Assembly: GCA_900239685.1 (NCBI GenBank)
Contig: OENT01000239.1
Location: forward strand, 90,452 to 154,451
Source of the DNA: Rotaria macrura
Taxonomy: Eukaryota; Rotifera; Eurotatoria; Philodinida; Philodinidae
Length of the DNA stretch: 64,000 nt
Direction: 5' to 3'
Within the stretch, counting starts at the first letter, position 1; each line of letters begins with the position of its first letter. Below, in pieces: positions 1 to 10,628 of the stretch. The notes under the pieces are model-generated. The model was given only the letters and a program-made list of their open reading frames with translations, was not told the origin of the DNA and did no database searches. The position numbers and the translations under genes are program-made.

Positions 1-1280
1 GATTTACAGACGCTTTTTCAGAAATTTAGTAGATTTTCAGGTTTTAGCACTAAAAACCTTGGTTTTTCATTAAAAAAATCAAGGCTTTGTGAAAAAAATG
101 ATCTTTTCCAAGTAAAAAAACTGGTTTTCCAATATTAGATTGCTAAAAAAGTCTGTTTTAATGGGAAAATTCTTTTTAAAACACTTAACTTTCTCGGTAA
201 ATCCAAGGAAAAAGATAGCCCACAATAGTAGGCCACTGTCGGAGGAGGTATGTAAATTTTCAGAATAGAAGGCCATGGCCTTTTATTCTGGGGAGGGATT
301 TAGCGATTTGAAATCTATGGTAGTTTTTTAAAACTAGTCCAAAAATGTGCGATTCAAACTTCGAGAGTAAAACTTTTTTTCTTAATACAGACATCAACTT
401 TTATTATCTGGACAATGTCCAAACAGCATAAATAATTTATTCAACATAATATAAAGGTCAAATCATAGGATGCGAAAATGTTAACTCATATTTAGTCTTG
501 AAAGTTTGATAATGAATAAAAATTTTCGAGTTGAAAGCATTCAGAGTCATCTGTTTTGATCATTGAACATAATGATAAACATCAAAATGGAGTAACGTAA
601 AAAAAAATATTCAAAACAGGTCAGTTGTCGGTCCCGTTCCAAGTATTATGATTGACTATCATCAACGGTATTGAAACATCTATTGATCTACATGGAGAAC
701 ATTCTAGCAAGACATTTCACTAAAACTTGAAATTTTTACATAGTTTGAAAACATTTTCGACTCATATATTAAATCAAGGAAGTACTATAGTTTATTGATA
801 AAAAGTATCACATTCGTATTATTTTCTTTTATACGCACTGGAATTATCGAAGCGTGCACAGTCGTATGCATATTGGCAATCCAACGCATCTTTTCTTTAC
901 TATCTAAACATAGCCTATATAATACTTTTATGATTACCAATCGACAATGCACGTTTTTTCGTTATTTTTTCTGTCGTTTAGTCTTGAAACAGAATAGGTA
1001 AGGCAATGATCGTATGTCACGTTTCACAAAAATAATGGACAATTTTTCTTAGATATGTTCTTTTTCTCGTTTATTGATATCGAAAGCGTGCCTCATTAGG
1101 CAACAGAACATTTGCTAATTAGAAATAAAAGTTATCGAACAGAAAAGGTAATGTTCTTATCAAAATAGTCATCTATCTGGTTTTATTGCATATATATACA
1201 TATATTCAAGGTTGAACCAAGTTTCTTGTGAACATCTCATTAACTAACGTGTTGATTTAATCCATATTTCCTACTTCTCA
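1..1280. other. Intergenic, no gene; T-rich left edge with a palindrome
   Basis: I see no convincing coding region. The first 120 bases carry self-complementary T/A blocks (for example a 16-base palindrome at 52-67), and there is a near-perfect 30-base palindrome at 261-290. Short open frames at 79-276 and 795-1001 are AT-rich with no recognisable motif. The last few hundred bases should hold the promoter and 5' UTR of the downstream ADP-ribosyltransferase-like gene, but no clear core promoter element was identified. Confidence 0.5.
261..290. repeat. Near-perfect 30-base palindrome
   Basis: The two 15-base halves are reverse complements except for one mismatched pair, centred on GGCCATGGCC at 271-280. 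It could be the terminus or centre of a small foldback element, or a protein-binding site. The function is unknown. Confidence 0.7.
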
Positions 1281-3155
1281 ATGGGACCAGCACTTGGAAA
1301 AGATCGCATCTCAAAACGTCTGCGCTTATCTGATTGTCTATTTAAAATGGCCAATAGCGAACATGCATGGAATGAAACAGTCGAAAATTCACCTGTTGTT
1401 GTTTGGTGTGATGCATCAATTGGTTCAAATTCCAATTCCGATGATGATTTAAATACATTAATCCAACTTGGACGTATTGTTAATAAAAAACGTAAACTTA
1501 TACATACTTTTAGCGACATAAATCTGTGTCAGAATTTTATTAAAGATGTCAACAATATTTTTCTTCTTGTATCTGGTTCTATCGGAAGAGAGATCATACC
1601 ATTAATTCATCATCTCGATCAGATTAGTTCAATATATATTTTCTGCATGAATAAAGATAAGCATGAATTATGGGCAAAACAATATAGTAAAATTTGTGGA
1701 GTATTTACAGAAGTCGAAGATATTTGTGAACATTTGAAAATCTATTTTTCATTTCAACCATTCTCTGAATACGAACAAATGCACTTGGATCTTCTACCTA
1801 TGAATTATAATATACCAACAGCCGAAAAATCAGAAACATCCTTTATCTATTCAATATTAACTCCAGTATTATTATTAAACATGAATATGATAAACCAACA
1901 ACATATGTTTGATTTTTGTCGAACAACATATTCGACTTCATTTCAAAGAAAAGTAGCAGATCAAATGGAAAATGATTATTCAAATCATAATCCTATATGG
2001 TGGTTTACAAGAGATAACTTTTTTCAAGGAATTATTAATCGAGCATTACAATCAAATGATTTTTATACACTTTGTATGATGAATCCATTCATTAAAGATA
2101 TTTATCGTCAACTCGAAGAATTATTCACACAACAACAAAATTCATCATCAAACCTACCTCATCTTTATTTTTCTCAGTCCATACCAAATGATGAATTTGT
2201 AAAATTGAAATCAAACCACAGTGGTATTTTATGTATCAATCAATTTATACTAGCAAATGCTGAACAAAATACACAATTGATGTATATTAAACATGAAGAT
2301 TCTAAAAAAACTATGTCTTATAATACTAAAGTTCTCTTTAAAATTTTCATTTCCCCATCAAGTAGTCCGACTGCTTTCTATGCTAATATTTGTTGTGCAA
2401 GTGATTTTGTTCATGAAAAAGAGTATCTTATATCGATGTCAAGTATCTATCGTATTGGATCTATTGAGTCAATAACTGGATTTCCGTCGGTTTGGCTAGT
2501 TAATTTAATATTACTTGATAAGAGGGATCCTCAATTATCAAAAATGACTGAGTCTATCAATACATTATGTAGCGAAAATTCTCCACTTATACTAGATGAA
2601 GATGCAATAAATCAATGCTATTCATTTAAACATATTCGACCACTATTTGAAGAAATGTTAACATGTGGAACAAGAAAAATTCGATCAATTCTTTTACATT
2701 TCAATATGGGAGTTATATACAATGGTTTGAATAAATATTCAGGAGCCTTAGATGAATATCAAGCAGCAATGACTCTCTCTCGAAGTAGTGCACCACATGG
2801 CCATCAAAAAGATAGTTTATGTCTCGTACCAATATATTTAAATATGGCATTGACGTATCAAAACATGAATGCACATAAGCATGCTATTGATCATGCTTTT
2901 CGTGCGTTATCTATTCTTTCAGAAAATAAAGAAAATTCAATATTTCAAAATGAACTATTTATTTCATCCTACTTGAATCTTGGTTTAATACATATTCTGC
3001 AGGGACAAACATCTCAAGCTAAAAATTACTATCAACAAGCGTTGCGAAATCAACGGAAATATTTATCAAAAGATCATCCTGATGTCATTCATTTACAGAA
3101 TATTGTTAATGCGTTGCCTTCTAATCAAAAAGACGAACCTACAACTGAAATATGA
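1281..3155 (+). CDS. ADP-ribosyltransferase-like protein with C-terminal TPR repeats
   Basis: Uninterrupted 624-residue frame. Residues about 38-155 form an N-terminal alpha/beta region (VVVWCDAS, LLVSGSIGREIIP, IYIFCMNK) that I associate with bdelloid ADP-ribosyltransferase/TPR proteins. Residues about 238-280 (WWFTRDNFFQG) and 295-400 match the mono-ADP-ribosyltransferase fold. Residues about 465-615 hold three TPR-like helical repeats (FNMGVIYNGLNKYSGALDEY, YLNMALTYQNMN, YLNLGLIHILQGQTSQA). Active ARTs use an R-S-E triad. Here the Arg position reads LYFSQ (Ser298) and the STS position reads FILAN (about 322-326), while an ExE-like E379-K-E381 remains. Catalysis is therefore doubtful, and it may act as a binding or regulatory protein. 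Met23 is an alternative start. A polyadenylation-like AATAAA lies near 3214. A second member is at 32085-33535. Confidence 0.85.
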   Translation: MGPALGKDRISKRLRLSDCLFKMANSEHAWNETVENSPVVVWCDASIGSNSNSDDDLNTLIQLGRIVNKKRKLIHTFSDINLCQNFIKDVNNIFLLVSGSIGREIIPLIHHLDQISSIYIFCMNKDKHELWAKQYSKICGVFTEVEDICEHLKIYFSFQPFSEYEQMHLDLLPMNYNIPTAEKSETSFIYSILTPVLLLNMNMINQQHMFDFCRTTYSTSFQRKVADQMENDYSNHNPIWWFTRDNFFQGIINRALQSNDFYTLCMMNPFIKDIYRQLEELFTQQQNSSSNLPHLYFSQSIPNDEFVKLKSNHSGILCINQFILANAEQNTQLMYIKHEDSKKTMSYNTKVLFKIFISPSSSPTAFYANICCASDFVHEKEYLISMSSIYRIGSIESITGFPSVWLVNLILLDKRDPQLSKMTESINTLCSENSPLILDEDAINQCYSFKHIRPLFEEMLTCGTRKIRSILLHFNMGVIYNGLNKYSGALDEYQAAMTLSRSSAPHGHQKDSLCLVPIYLNMALTYQNMNAHKHAIDHAFRALSILSENKENSIFQNELFISSYLNLGLIHILQGQTSQAKNYYQQALRNQRKYLSKDHPDVIHLQNIVNALPSNQKDEPTTEI

Positions 3156-4760
3156 CAGACGTGTTTGCATTTTCTATACATAAAACTATGTTCATCACAC
3201 TTTTCCCCTTTAGTAATAAATAAGTTTGTTTCAAAAACAAAGTTATATTAAATTATATTCATTGTTCATTATATAACCAAAACATAATATTCATTGTTCG
3301 AAATCGTGAAAGAAACATATAAAATCTTATGCTCAATATTAACAATCTAGCAAATGAACTCAAATGATTATCGATTCGATTCCTGTAACAAAAGAAAAAA
3401 TTAGGTATGGTTATTTAAGAAACTTAGAAACGAAAACAGATCGATCTATTGTCATCATGAACAATATATTCTATCACTTTACATAGAAACTAAACTATAT
3501 GAATCTTAACACATCCATTTATCTATAATACTAAAAATTAGGAATCTTCAAGTGGCTCTCGATGATATCCATTTGGAATGAATCAAGTTTAGTACGTCGT
3601 GTACAATATAGTAGGTCGAATAACGTGATCTTTCTCGTTTTTGTTGCATTAAGTGAATCCAGGGGCATACCGAAGTCTGAAGAACAGCGGCGGGGGAGCG
3701 GGGGGGGTGTAACCATCCATCATCTCAATATTTCAAAAGCAAGGGGCGTAATGTCTTTACTCATATCAATTCAGCAACTATAGTCCCCAAAACACAAAGT
3801 TTTCTAAAGCAGTGGGGGCCTTAACACTCCCCCCCCTGGAGTCGGTACGGCTCTGAGTAATTCATGAGAGTATTAATTTCACGAGCAATCAAAACAATGT
3901 TTTTGTAACATCAAAGGAAAAAAAGAAACAGTACGTTGAAAACATAACTTATTATAACACTAATGAGGACATCTTTAAAAGAATATAAACAAATGTTGGC
4001 AATTAGTTAGGGTTTATGGCGAATCATTAAAAAAAAAGAAAAAATTATTATTTTTATTGTAAAATAGCTAATACACCAAGCGAAATAAAAATTTACAGTA
4101 ATTTGTTACTGGTCGAAGAAAAAACAAAATATATTTTGTAAATTTTACTCAAACGGAAAGTTCGTTTGTAGAATAGAAATATACAGTATGTATAAAGAAC
4201 AGAAAGAAAACTATCGATACAAAAGGTAATCAATGTGCTGGAGAATAGCATTGTTCCTCTTTATTGGTTAGGATAAGGATATTTTTGATTATCAAATTTT
4301 TTGAGAATTTATCTCGCTTTATTCTTGTCAATGAAAGATGAGAGATGTCTTCTTCATTCATACGATAATTTTTCTTCGTAGAATTGCTCGCCTTCCCATT
4401 ATGACATCCACACCATCACTTTGTATTGATCAAAAATACCTTTTTGCTTGCAGTTATAATTACCTAAACTGAGTTTTGTACGAGATCGAAACGGTTTAAT
4501 TTTAAAATAACTGAAGTCAACACCAGGTATGGTGTTTACTTTCTTGAATCACTCAACTTTTCAATCAACAGAATTTGTTTAAGTATTTATATTCTTGTGC
4601 TTCAAAGATACCACAGGATGTCGTGCTTATGTAGCAATTGTGTGCTTTTGATTAATAAAAATATTTCTATTATGATTCAACGGTAAAAAGAAAATATCAT
4701 TGTTTTAGATTTACGTTGGATCTATTGTCCGTGAGTAGAAATCGTTTGGAATTTTTCAAA
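3156..4760. other. Intergenic with one small transposon, otherwise nothing recognised
   Basis: Apart from the GC-rich MITE at 3660-3855, this AT-rich spacer shows no supported gene. The two overlapping opposite-strand frames at 3531-3783 lie across and beside the MITE and are not genes. A splice-acceptor-like TTGTTTTAG at about 4701-4709, shortly before the next gene's first ATG, suggests a 5' UTR intron for that gene. Confidence 0.5.
3660..3855. mobile_element. hAT-like non-autonomous element (MITE), decayed
   Basis: A 196-bp GC-rich island in AT-rich DNA. It begins CAGGGGCATACCGA and ends TCGGTACGGCTCTG, so the ends are imperfect inverted repeats (about 13 of 18 positions pair). It is bounded by AGTGAATC (3652-3659) and AGTAATTC (3856-3863), which match at 6 of 8 positions. 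An 8-bp target duplication and CAG...CTG termini are hallmarks of hAT superfamily elements. G-runs near 3690-3710 and C-runs near 3830 give a further foldback. There is no transposase frame. The family assignment is inferred from termini and flank length only. Confidence 0.65.
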
Positions 4761-5396
4761 ATGACATTTTTCAATCATCTATCTGATATTGTTAGTCTTC
4801 GTAATAAATATTATGGTGTTCGTCATGGTGAATCCGAAGCTAATGTAGCACATGTTATCAGTAGTAATCCACAAACTGGTATTGAATGTCATGGACTCAC
4901 GTCGCACGGTCGATCGCAAGTTATTGACAATACGAAATCATTTCTGCAAAATAATCCTTCGAATAATTCTTATATAATTATTGCAAGTGACTTTCGTCGT
5001 GCACATGAAACAGCCGATATTCTTGCAAAAAATCTTTCGAACTCCGAACAGGATAAGCCAATTGTTCGATTAGATGAACGTTTACGCGAACGTTTCTTTG
5101 GTATCTACGATGGTACGAGTGATAATAACTATAATACAATATGGAAAAATGATGAAGAAAATCCATCAAAAAATGATGAAGACCAAATTGAACCAACTGA
5201 AAGTGTCCGGCAACGAACAACATCTTTAATTAAAGAACTTGAAGAAACATATGAAAATCAGACGATTTTTCTTGTCAGCCATGGAGATGCAATACAAATT
5301 TTGCAAACTGCTTTTGAACGGTTGCCACAATCTAGTCAACAACGGCATCTAAAACATTTGGAACGAGCAGAATTTCGACCATTGATACTGAAATAA
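4761..5396 (+). CDS. Histidine phosphatase family protein (phosphoglycerate-mutase-like)
   Basis: A 211-residue single-exon protein of the histidine phosphatase superfamily, clade 1. The phosphorylated histidine lies in GVRHGESEAN (His22, with Arg21 and Gly23). A conserved Arg is in IIASDFRRAHETA (about 79-80), the acid/base glutamate is in RLRERFFG (about Glu110), and the second catalytic histidine is in FLVSHGDAIQ (His174). The length fits the small phosphatase branch rather than glycolytic mutase dimers (about 250 residues), so the substrate cannot be named. The frame is open further upstream but has no ATG before 4761, so this start is chosen. A splice-acceptor-like site near 4709 may end a 5' UTR intron. 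No signal peptide or membrane segment, so probably cytosolic. Confidence 0.85.
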   Translation: MTFFNHLSDIVSLRNKYYGVRHGESEANVAHVISSNPQTGIECHGLTSHGRSQVIDNTKSFLQNNPSNNSYIIIASDFRRAHETADILAKNLSNSEQDKPIVRLDERLRERFFGIYDGTSDNNYNTIWKNDEENPSKNDEDQIEPTESVRQRTTSLIKELEETYENQTIFLVSHGDAIQILQTAFERLPQSSQQRHLKHLERAEFRPLILK

Positions 5397-8300
5397 AAGT
5401 AATTTTCTATTCAGGATGTTTATGTTTTCTATAAAAAAACTTCACATCATTTCCACAATCATCTGAATAAATTTGCTAACTTTAATGAAGTACAATTCGA
5501 ACAATGAAAAGAAATTCTAAGGCTTTTATTAACGCCTAGAGAAATTGCTCAATGATTTATTTCTGATGGGCAGTGACTACTGAATATATTCACTGGTAGA
5601 GGAAATCAAATCTCTCATCGATTCGTGTTGTTGTTAGCAGGAAGGAAGGATACTTATGCGATGTATCAAAGAATACCACCTATCGATGTATGCATTAGTT
5701 CGTTATCTTTCATAAAACTAATCCTGTGTGTGACTCACAATAGAAAGTTGATTGATCTCAGACTCATTGCTCTCAATTACTTGATCTCACCATAGTATAT
5801 ACTCATGAACGAAAAGAAATGTTACGTGTCAAATCTTAATTAATATGTGATCGGACGATTTATACCAGAAAAAAATTCTTTCATTTACCGCACAGGAAAA
5901 CTCCACAACTTTTGCTAACCATACTAGAATAAAGTATTTCCTGAGTGCCTATGCAGCTTGAACTGTTTAGTTATGATGGTCTATTCCTCACAGTTGAACA
6001 AAATTATTGTGCATTTCAAGTAGAAATTTAATATGCACAGAAAAATTCAGTTGAATCAGTTTAATAATCATCATAAGAAATTCATTTGTAAGTTGAAAAT
6101 CTATCGAAGGATTTTTTCTTCAAGATCGTATAGAACATGATGTAAACTTGAGAGATGAAAATTTCATTTCACTCGTATTAGTAGAAGTAATCGAAAATTA
6201 TGCGTTCACGTGTGATGTGAAAAATTTTCTTTCATATCGAACTGAATCTCTAAATTTATGTTAATCCAACTCGAAGATTGACAATCATTTATTTTGAAAC
6301 TATTGTCGTACAAAATTTTACATGAAAGAACTACTCCACTAAGTATGATGTGAGATGTAATCATACTGATTAAGTGTTTTAAAGAAATCACTCGATAATA
6401 TCTACAGTTTATTTCATGTAGATACAAAAAACAACTTGTTAAATTCAGAATTATATGTACACATTATTCTCAATATCCATGACAATTTAAAACTCTCTAA
6501 CTGTTTTGGTAAACTACATAAGTACAATTGGTGTTGTTCTTTTATTTTTTCGACAGTTCCAATGCCTAGAAAGTAATTAAGTTACTAAATATTCGAGGTT
6601 TTTATTGCATGCAGATGAGATGTGTCAAAAGATAATTGTTTTAAGTCTATTTGATAAGTTCTTTCGATAGTGCATTCTTTTCTTGGATCTACCAAGTCTG
6701 GTTCATTTTGTTTCATGTCTATGATAATTCTTTTTCTCTTTTCCTATAAAGTCAAACAATAGTCTTTTTTGTTGACCTTAAAGTTTCTGTGATTGTGTAA
6801 ATAGGATATCGCAATTGATTTGTATATACATGCAGATTTTTTGGTTATTGAAGGAAGATGAAAAGTAATAAAAAAATATCATCATGTACACATCGTAATA
6901 TCGGAAATAACAGAGATTTTAGTAATGACGAATGATTGGTTATCATTATGATTTTTTATTGCTGTTCAATCTACTGTGAAGAACAAACATGAATATATTC
7001 ACTACTCAAAGTAATCCGTACGATTTTCTCTAAACCAATGAAAACATGCTTAATGAAATCTTGTTTTTCTATATGAATGTCGATGGATTTTTGTCATTCA
7101 TTAACACGGAGAATTAATATTTTTTCTAAATGCTCAATTTTAACGTATTTATTAGTATTATTGTTAAAATCGTTTGTAAAATAGTTACAATAGAAAACAA
7201 AGAATATAATGAAAGATATGAAAATATTTGTGTAAAAATAAAGTACTATCGAATATTTGAGTTGTTTCATTGAAATACCACATCGAATGATCAATGCCAA
7301 TTATGGATTTCGATAGAATGACGAAATCGATAATTGACTCAATGATTTTGTAACTGAGGATTCGTAAGGAAACATGGAATTTGTCAAACTTGGACATCAA
7401 TCGTTGAAACCTATCACTAATAAGAGACTTTCTCTTTTCATATTGCTTACTAAGCCCATTGTCATACAAAGACGATTTTTTTTGAGCGTGTATGAAGATA
7501 CCATGAAACTCGACACGACATTCATTAGAACACAGTCGATTTTAAAGTAGTAATCAATGATGGAGATGAATTCAATTACAAATAAATCATTCTTTCCAGT
7601 GTTAGTTTGGAAGTGTGGCAAAAAAAAACATGAGTGCATATGTTTCATCTAAGAATGACAGCAGTGAAAGGTAACTATTACTCGCGTGTCATTTTGAATA
7701 TCTGTTGAGAAACCTATTGTATCAAATAGTAACGTTACAAAGTACCCTCTTGCATATGTAAGTTATGAATAATGTTTGACAATCTCGATCAATGTATATT
7801 CAACTAGTGGCTATAATGCAATTCAACATTCTGTAACTGAACAGAAGTTCTGACCTTGTATAGCATCAGTCGTTTCAAATGATAGGGATCTGAAAATTTG
7901 AGTGTATGCACTTAGTCAAGAGCGTAGGTCAGAGAAACAATGCTGCTTTAATGTCTCAATCATAAAGAGCTTTATGATGGATGCGAATGAATTAAAACTA
8001 TGTCACGGTTGCATTTTATATCCCTGTAAAAAGATTAACGTTCTACGCAAGTCAATAGCTCATTATTTAACAATGAATTTCAACTATTCGTGCATATAAT
8101 TTCATTGAAGTTCATCATTCCTCTCTAGTAATGTTAAAAATGTTAAGATGATTGCTCGAGTGAATAAATATGATTAGGTACTTTTCTCATAGAAAAATAC
8201 GGTTGTAATTCAACAAATGAAACTAAAACTCTTCTCAACGATGCTTCTTTAGCTGAACATGACTACCTGAAAATTTCATGAACAAAAATTGTGTATGCAT

Positions 8301-10155
8301 TGATGGGCAATGTCACAGTTATGATTATCATTTTGATGTGGTGGCGAAGACACAGAAATATGCAGGGACTCTACTATTCGAGCAATTGTATTTATCATTC
8401 GATTAAAGAACTACCATAGACTGAATTCTCTTTTCACTCACAAGCATCAAATATCAATAAAGTATCTAATAAGACACAATGAAAAATTAAGTAGACAATA
8501 ATATTTTCCGGTGACAAAACTTGATGCAAATAAACATATATCATATGTTGTACTCAACTTTCTTAATGCTCAAGGCATGGAAGCAGAATTATGTCTCTAA
8601 TAAACATTCTTGCTTAAGGAATTATATTCACAAAAATTTGTAGATTATTTAGAATTGCAACTTGCTGAGATCTTCCCTAGGGTCGACATTTTTGTTTTCT
8701 ACAGTATTTATGTAAAAATCCCGTGTGCGAGTTTTAAACCAATGCCGTGAATATTAAGAACAGCTACATGCCACAAGTGATTAGTCAGATATATTGTTGG
8801 GCACTTTTTCACATTCATTACTTCTTCTTTGTTGAGTCGTTATGCTTAGTAAATACAAGCAACCGATCTTAGATACGCTTGGTGATCAAAACTGTTTCTA
8901 GTTGTTACTACTGTAGATAAAACATCGATCTATTGAATATGTGTCAGTGTTTTCATTTTGTTGATAATAGAGGTACTTTCGTCCATGTCAACCTTGATTT
9001 TAACTATGATAATGACAAGATTTCTTCATCAAATTATGCTGATGAATATTTTTCTTGACACGTCGACTGCTTTCATTATTCTTCGTAAGCAGTACACGTA
9101 AGGAAAATCTTAACATATCTCGATGATATAATATATCATGAAGTAAAATGAGAACCTAATAGAAAAACATAGAAAAAACAAACTTTTTTTATAGTTTTCA
9201 CGTCAATCCTTCAAATTAGATTTTCCTCTGAAGTTGATCAATGTTTATACATTTTGACTTTTTTTGATAACTTAAATATCTGAAAGCGAGAAGAAAATAG
9301 AACTTATAACTATAATGTCAAGTTGTATAATGGAAAGTAGAGAATGTCATTTATAAAAGGAAGACAATTTTTTTTAAAGTCATGATTCACTTAGAATTGC
9401 ACAAATCCTACAGAATTAGGAAAGATTCTAGTTGAAAGGCCAAATGATCTCCGAAAGGAAACCTGTTTAAAGAATGATGAGAATTATCAAAAATATCTAA
9501 ACATGTTAATCAACGTGAATGTAAAATTGAATTCAGTTGCCTCGTACATGTTTTATACTATGAGTATCAGATCGTCGTGAGTCACGACTCGTGACATGAA
9601 AGTTGGAAATAGATTTTTCTCTTGATGATTTCATATCCATATAATAGTCGTGAAAAAGAAAGTACATTTTCTTTCACTCTTTATTTTACAGAATTGAATT
9701 TTCTCTAGTCTCAATTGATTGTTCATAGCCAATTACTGAAGTAGTGATGTATTTTAATTTTACTATTTAATATCAATTTTCATGAAATCACTGGATAATG
9801 ATTTCTAATGCTCACCAAAGTAAATAGTGATCTTCACTAACAACATATCATAAATATTAGCAGATAATATGAACTTTAAATATCATCATGCATGAATAAT
9901 TCTGTTTCTTACACGTTTGTATCTTTGTAAAATCATGATTATACTGAAAGAACTTCGTACTCGTACAAGTCATTTGAAAACAATTGATTGGGAACAATAA
10001 ACATATATCATACATAATTGATTGCATGTTTTTTTTTTCGAATCAATGTAAGAAGGGTTGTCTTTACTTTATTTTAAATGTTTTATTTTACATCAATCTA
10101 TTAATATGATCATACAGATTCATTTTCTTTTAGTCGAGAAAAATAGTCATTGAAT
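5397..10155. other. Long intergenic stretch, no supported gene
   Basis: About 4.8 kb of AT-rich sequence. Open frames reach only 65-94 residues (for example around 7100-7650, overlapping on the minus strand), lack family motifs and look like chance frames. A palindrome with an AP-1-like core, GTCGTGAGTCACGAC, sits at 9574-9588. The right end should contain the 3' UTR of the minus-strand neuropeptide gene. Confidence 0.5.
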
Positions 10156-10628
10156 TTAACCGAACCGTAAAAATTCGCCCGTATTGCCAGAACGAAGAAT
10201 ACTGCTCGAAGCTAACTTGTGAGTTTGCCGACCAATACGAAGAAATGTTCCTCCATTTTGTTCACCACGGTTGAACCGAACAAAGGACGGGTTTTCACGG
10301 CCGAAACGTAGAAATGATGCAGATGCTGATGCTGATGGCATTTGTCGACCATCTCTTAAAAATGATACCAATCGAGGATAATTAGTATTGACTTTATTAT
10401 TATGATTATCATGATTAAAAGTTGCTCTAGTGCCCGATGCCGTTGGTGGTCTATGCATTGAAATGTGCCGTAGAGAATTTGGATCTTTATTGTTTGTATC
10501 TATGAAAAAGGAATAAGAAAATGAAATAATTAAGTTGAAAATTCAATCATATTTTCATGCTTACCACTCGATACAGTTGATAATACGTGAAAGCAAAGAA
10601 ATGAAGATATAATGGCAAATAAATGCAT
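10156..10628 (-). CDS. FLRFamide-like neuropeptide precursor (two exons)
   Basis: Predicted secreted 135-residue neuropeptide precursor. Exon 1 (10628-10565) encodes a signal peptide starting MHLFAIISSFLCFHVLS and ends at a GTAAGC donor. Exon 2 (10499-10156) follows a TAG acceptor and continues in frame (64 + 344 = 408 nt). The C-terminal half repeats an [FI]-[LV]-R core: SFLRDGR (67-73), SFLRFGR (83-89), SFVRFNR (93-99), TFLRIGR (106-112), SILRSGN (121-127) and EFLRFG at the very C-terminus (130-135). In RFamide precursors, Gly before a basic site becomes the C-terminal amide. The 83-89 and 130-135 copies therefore predict FLRFamide peptides, and the others would give variant amides or none. 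Cleavage would be at single Arg residues rather than dibasic sites. A second acceptor at about 10646 (TTATTCAG) suggests a 5' UTR intron. No exact orthologue is recalled. Confidence 0.82.

Noticed and set aside
1271-1519. 82-residue antisense frame
   Set aside because: It lies on the opposite strand of the ADP-ribosyltransferase-like gene and is a shadow of its codons.
7094-7648. Chain of three minus-strand frames considered as exons of one gene
   Set aside because: Frames overlap, no phase-consistent GT-AG joins were found and the translation shows no recognisable domain.
9574-9588. Palindrome with AP-1-like TGAGTCA core
   Set aside because: One short site downstream of the minus-strand neuropeptide gene is not enough to call a regulatory element.
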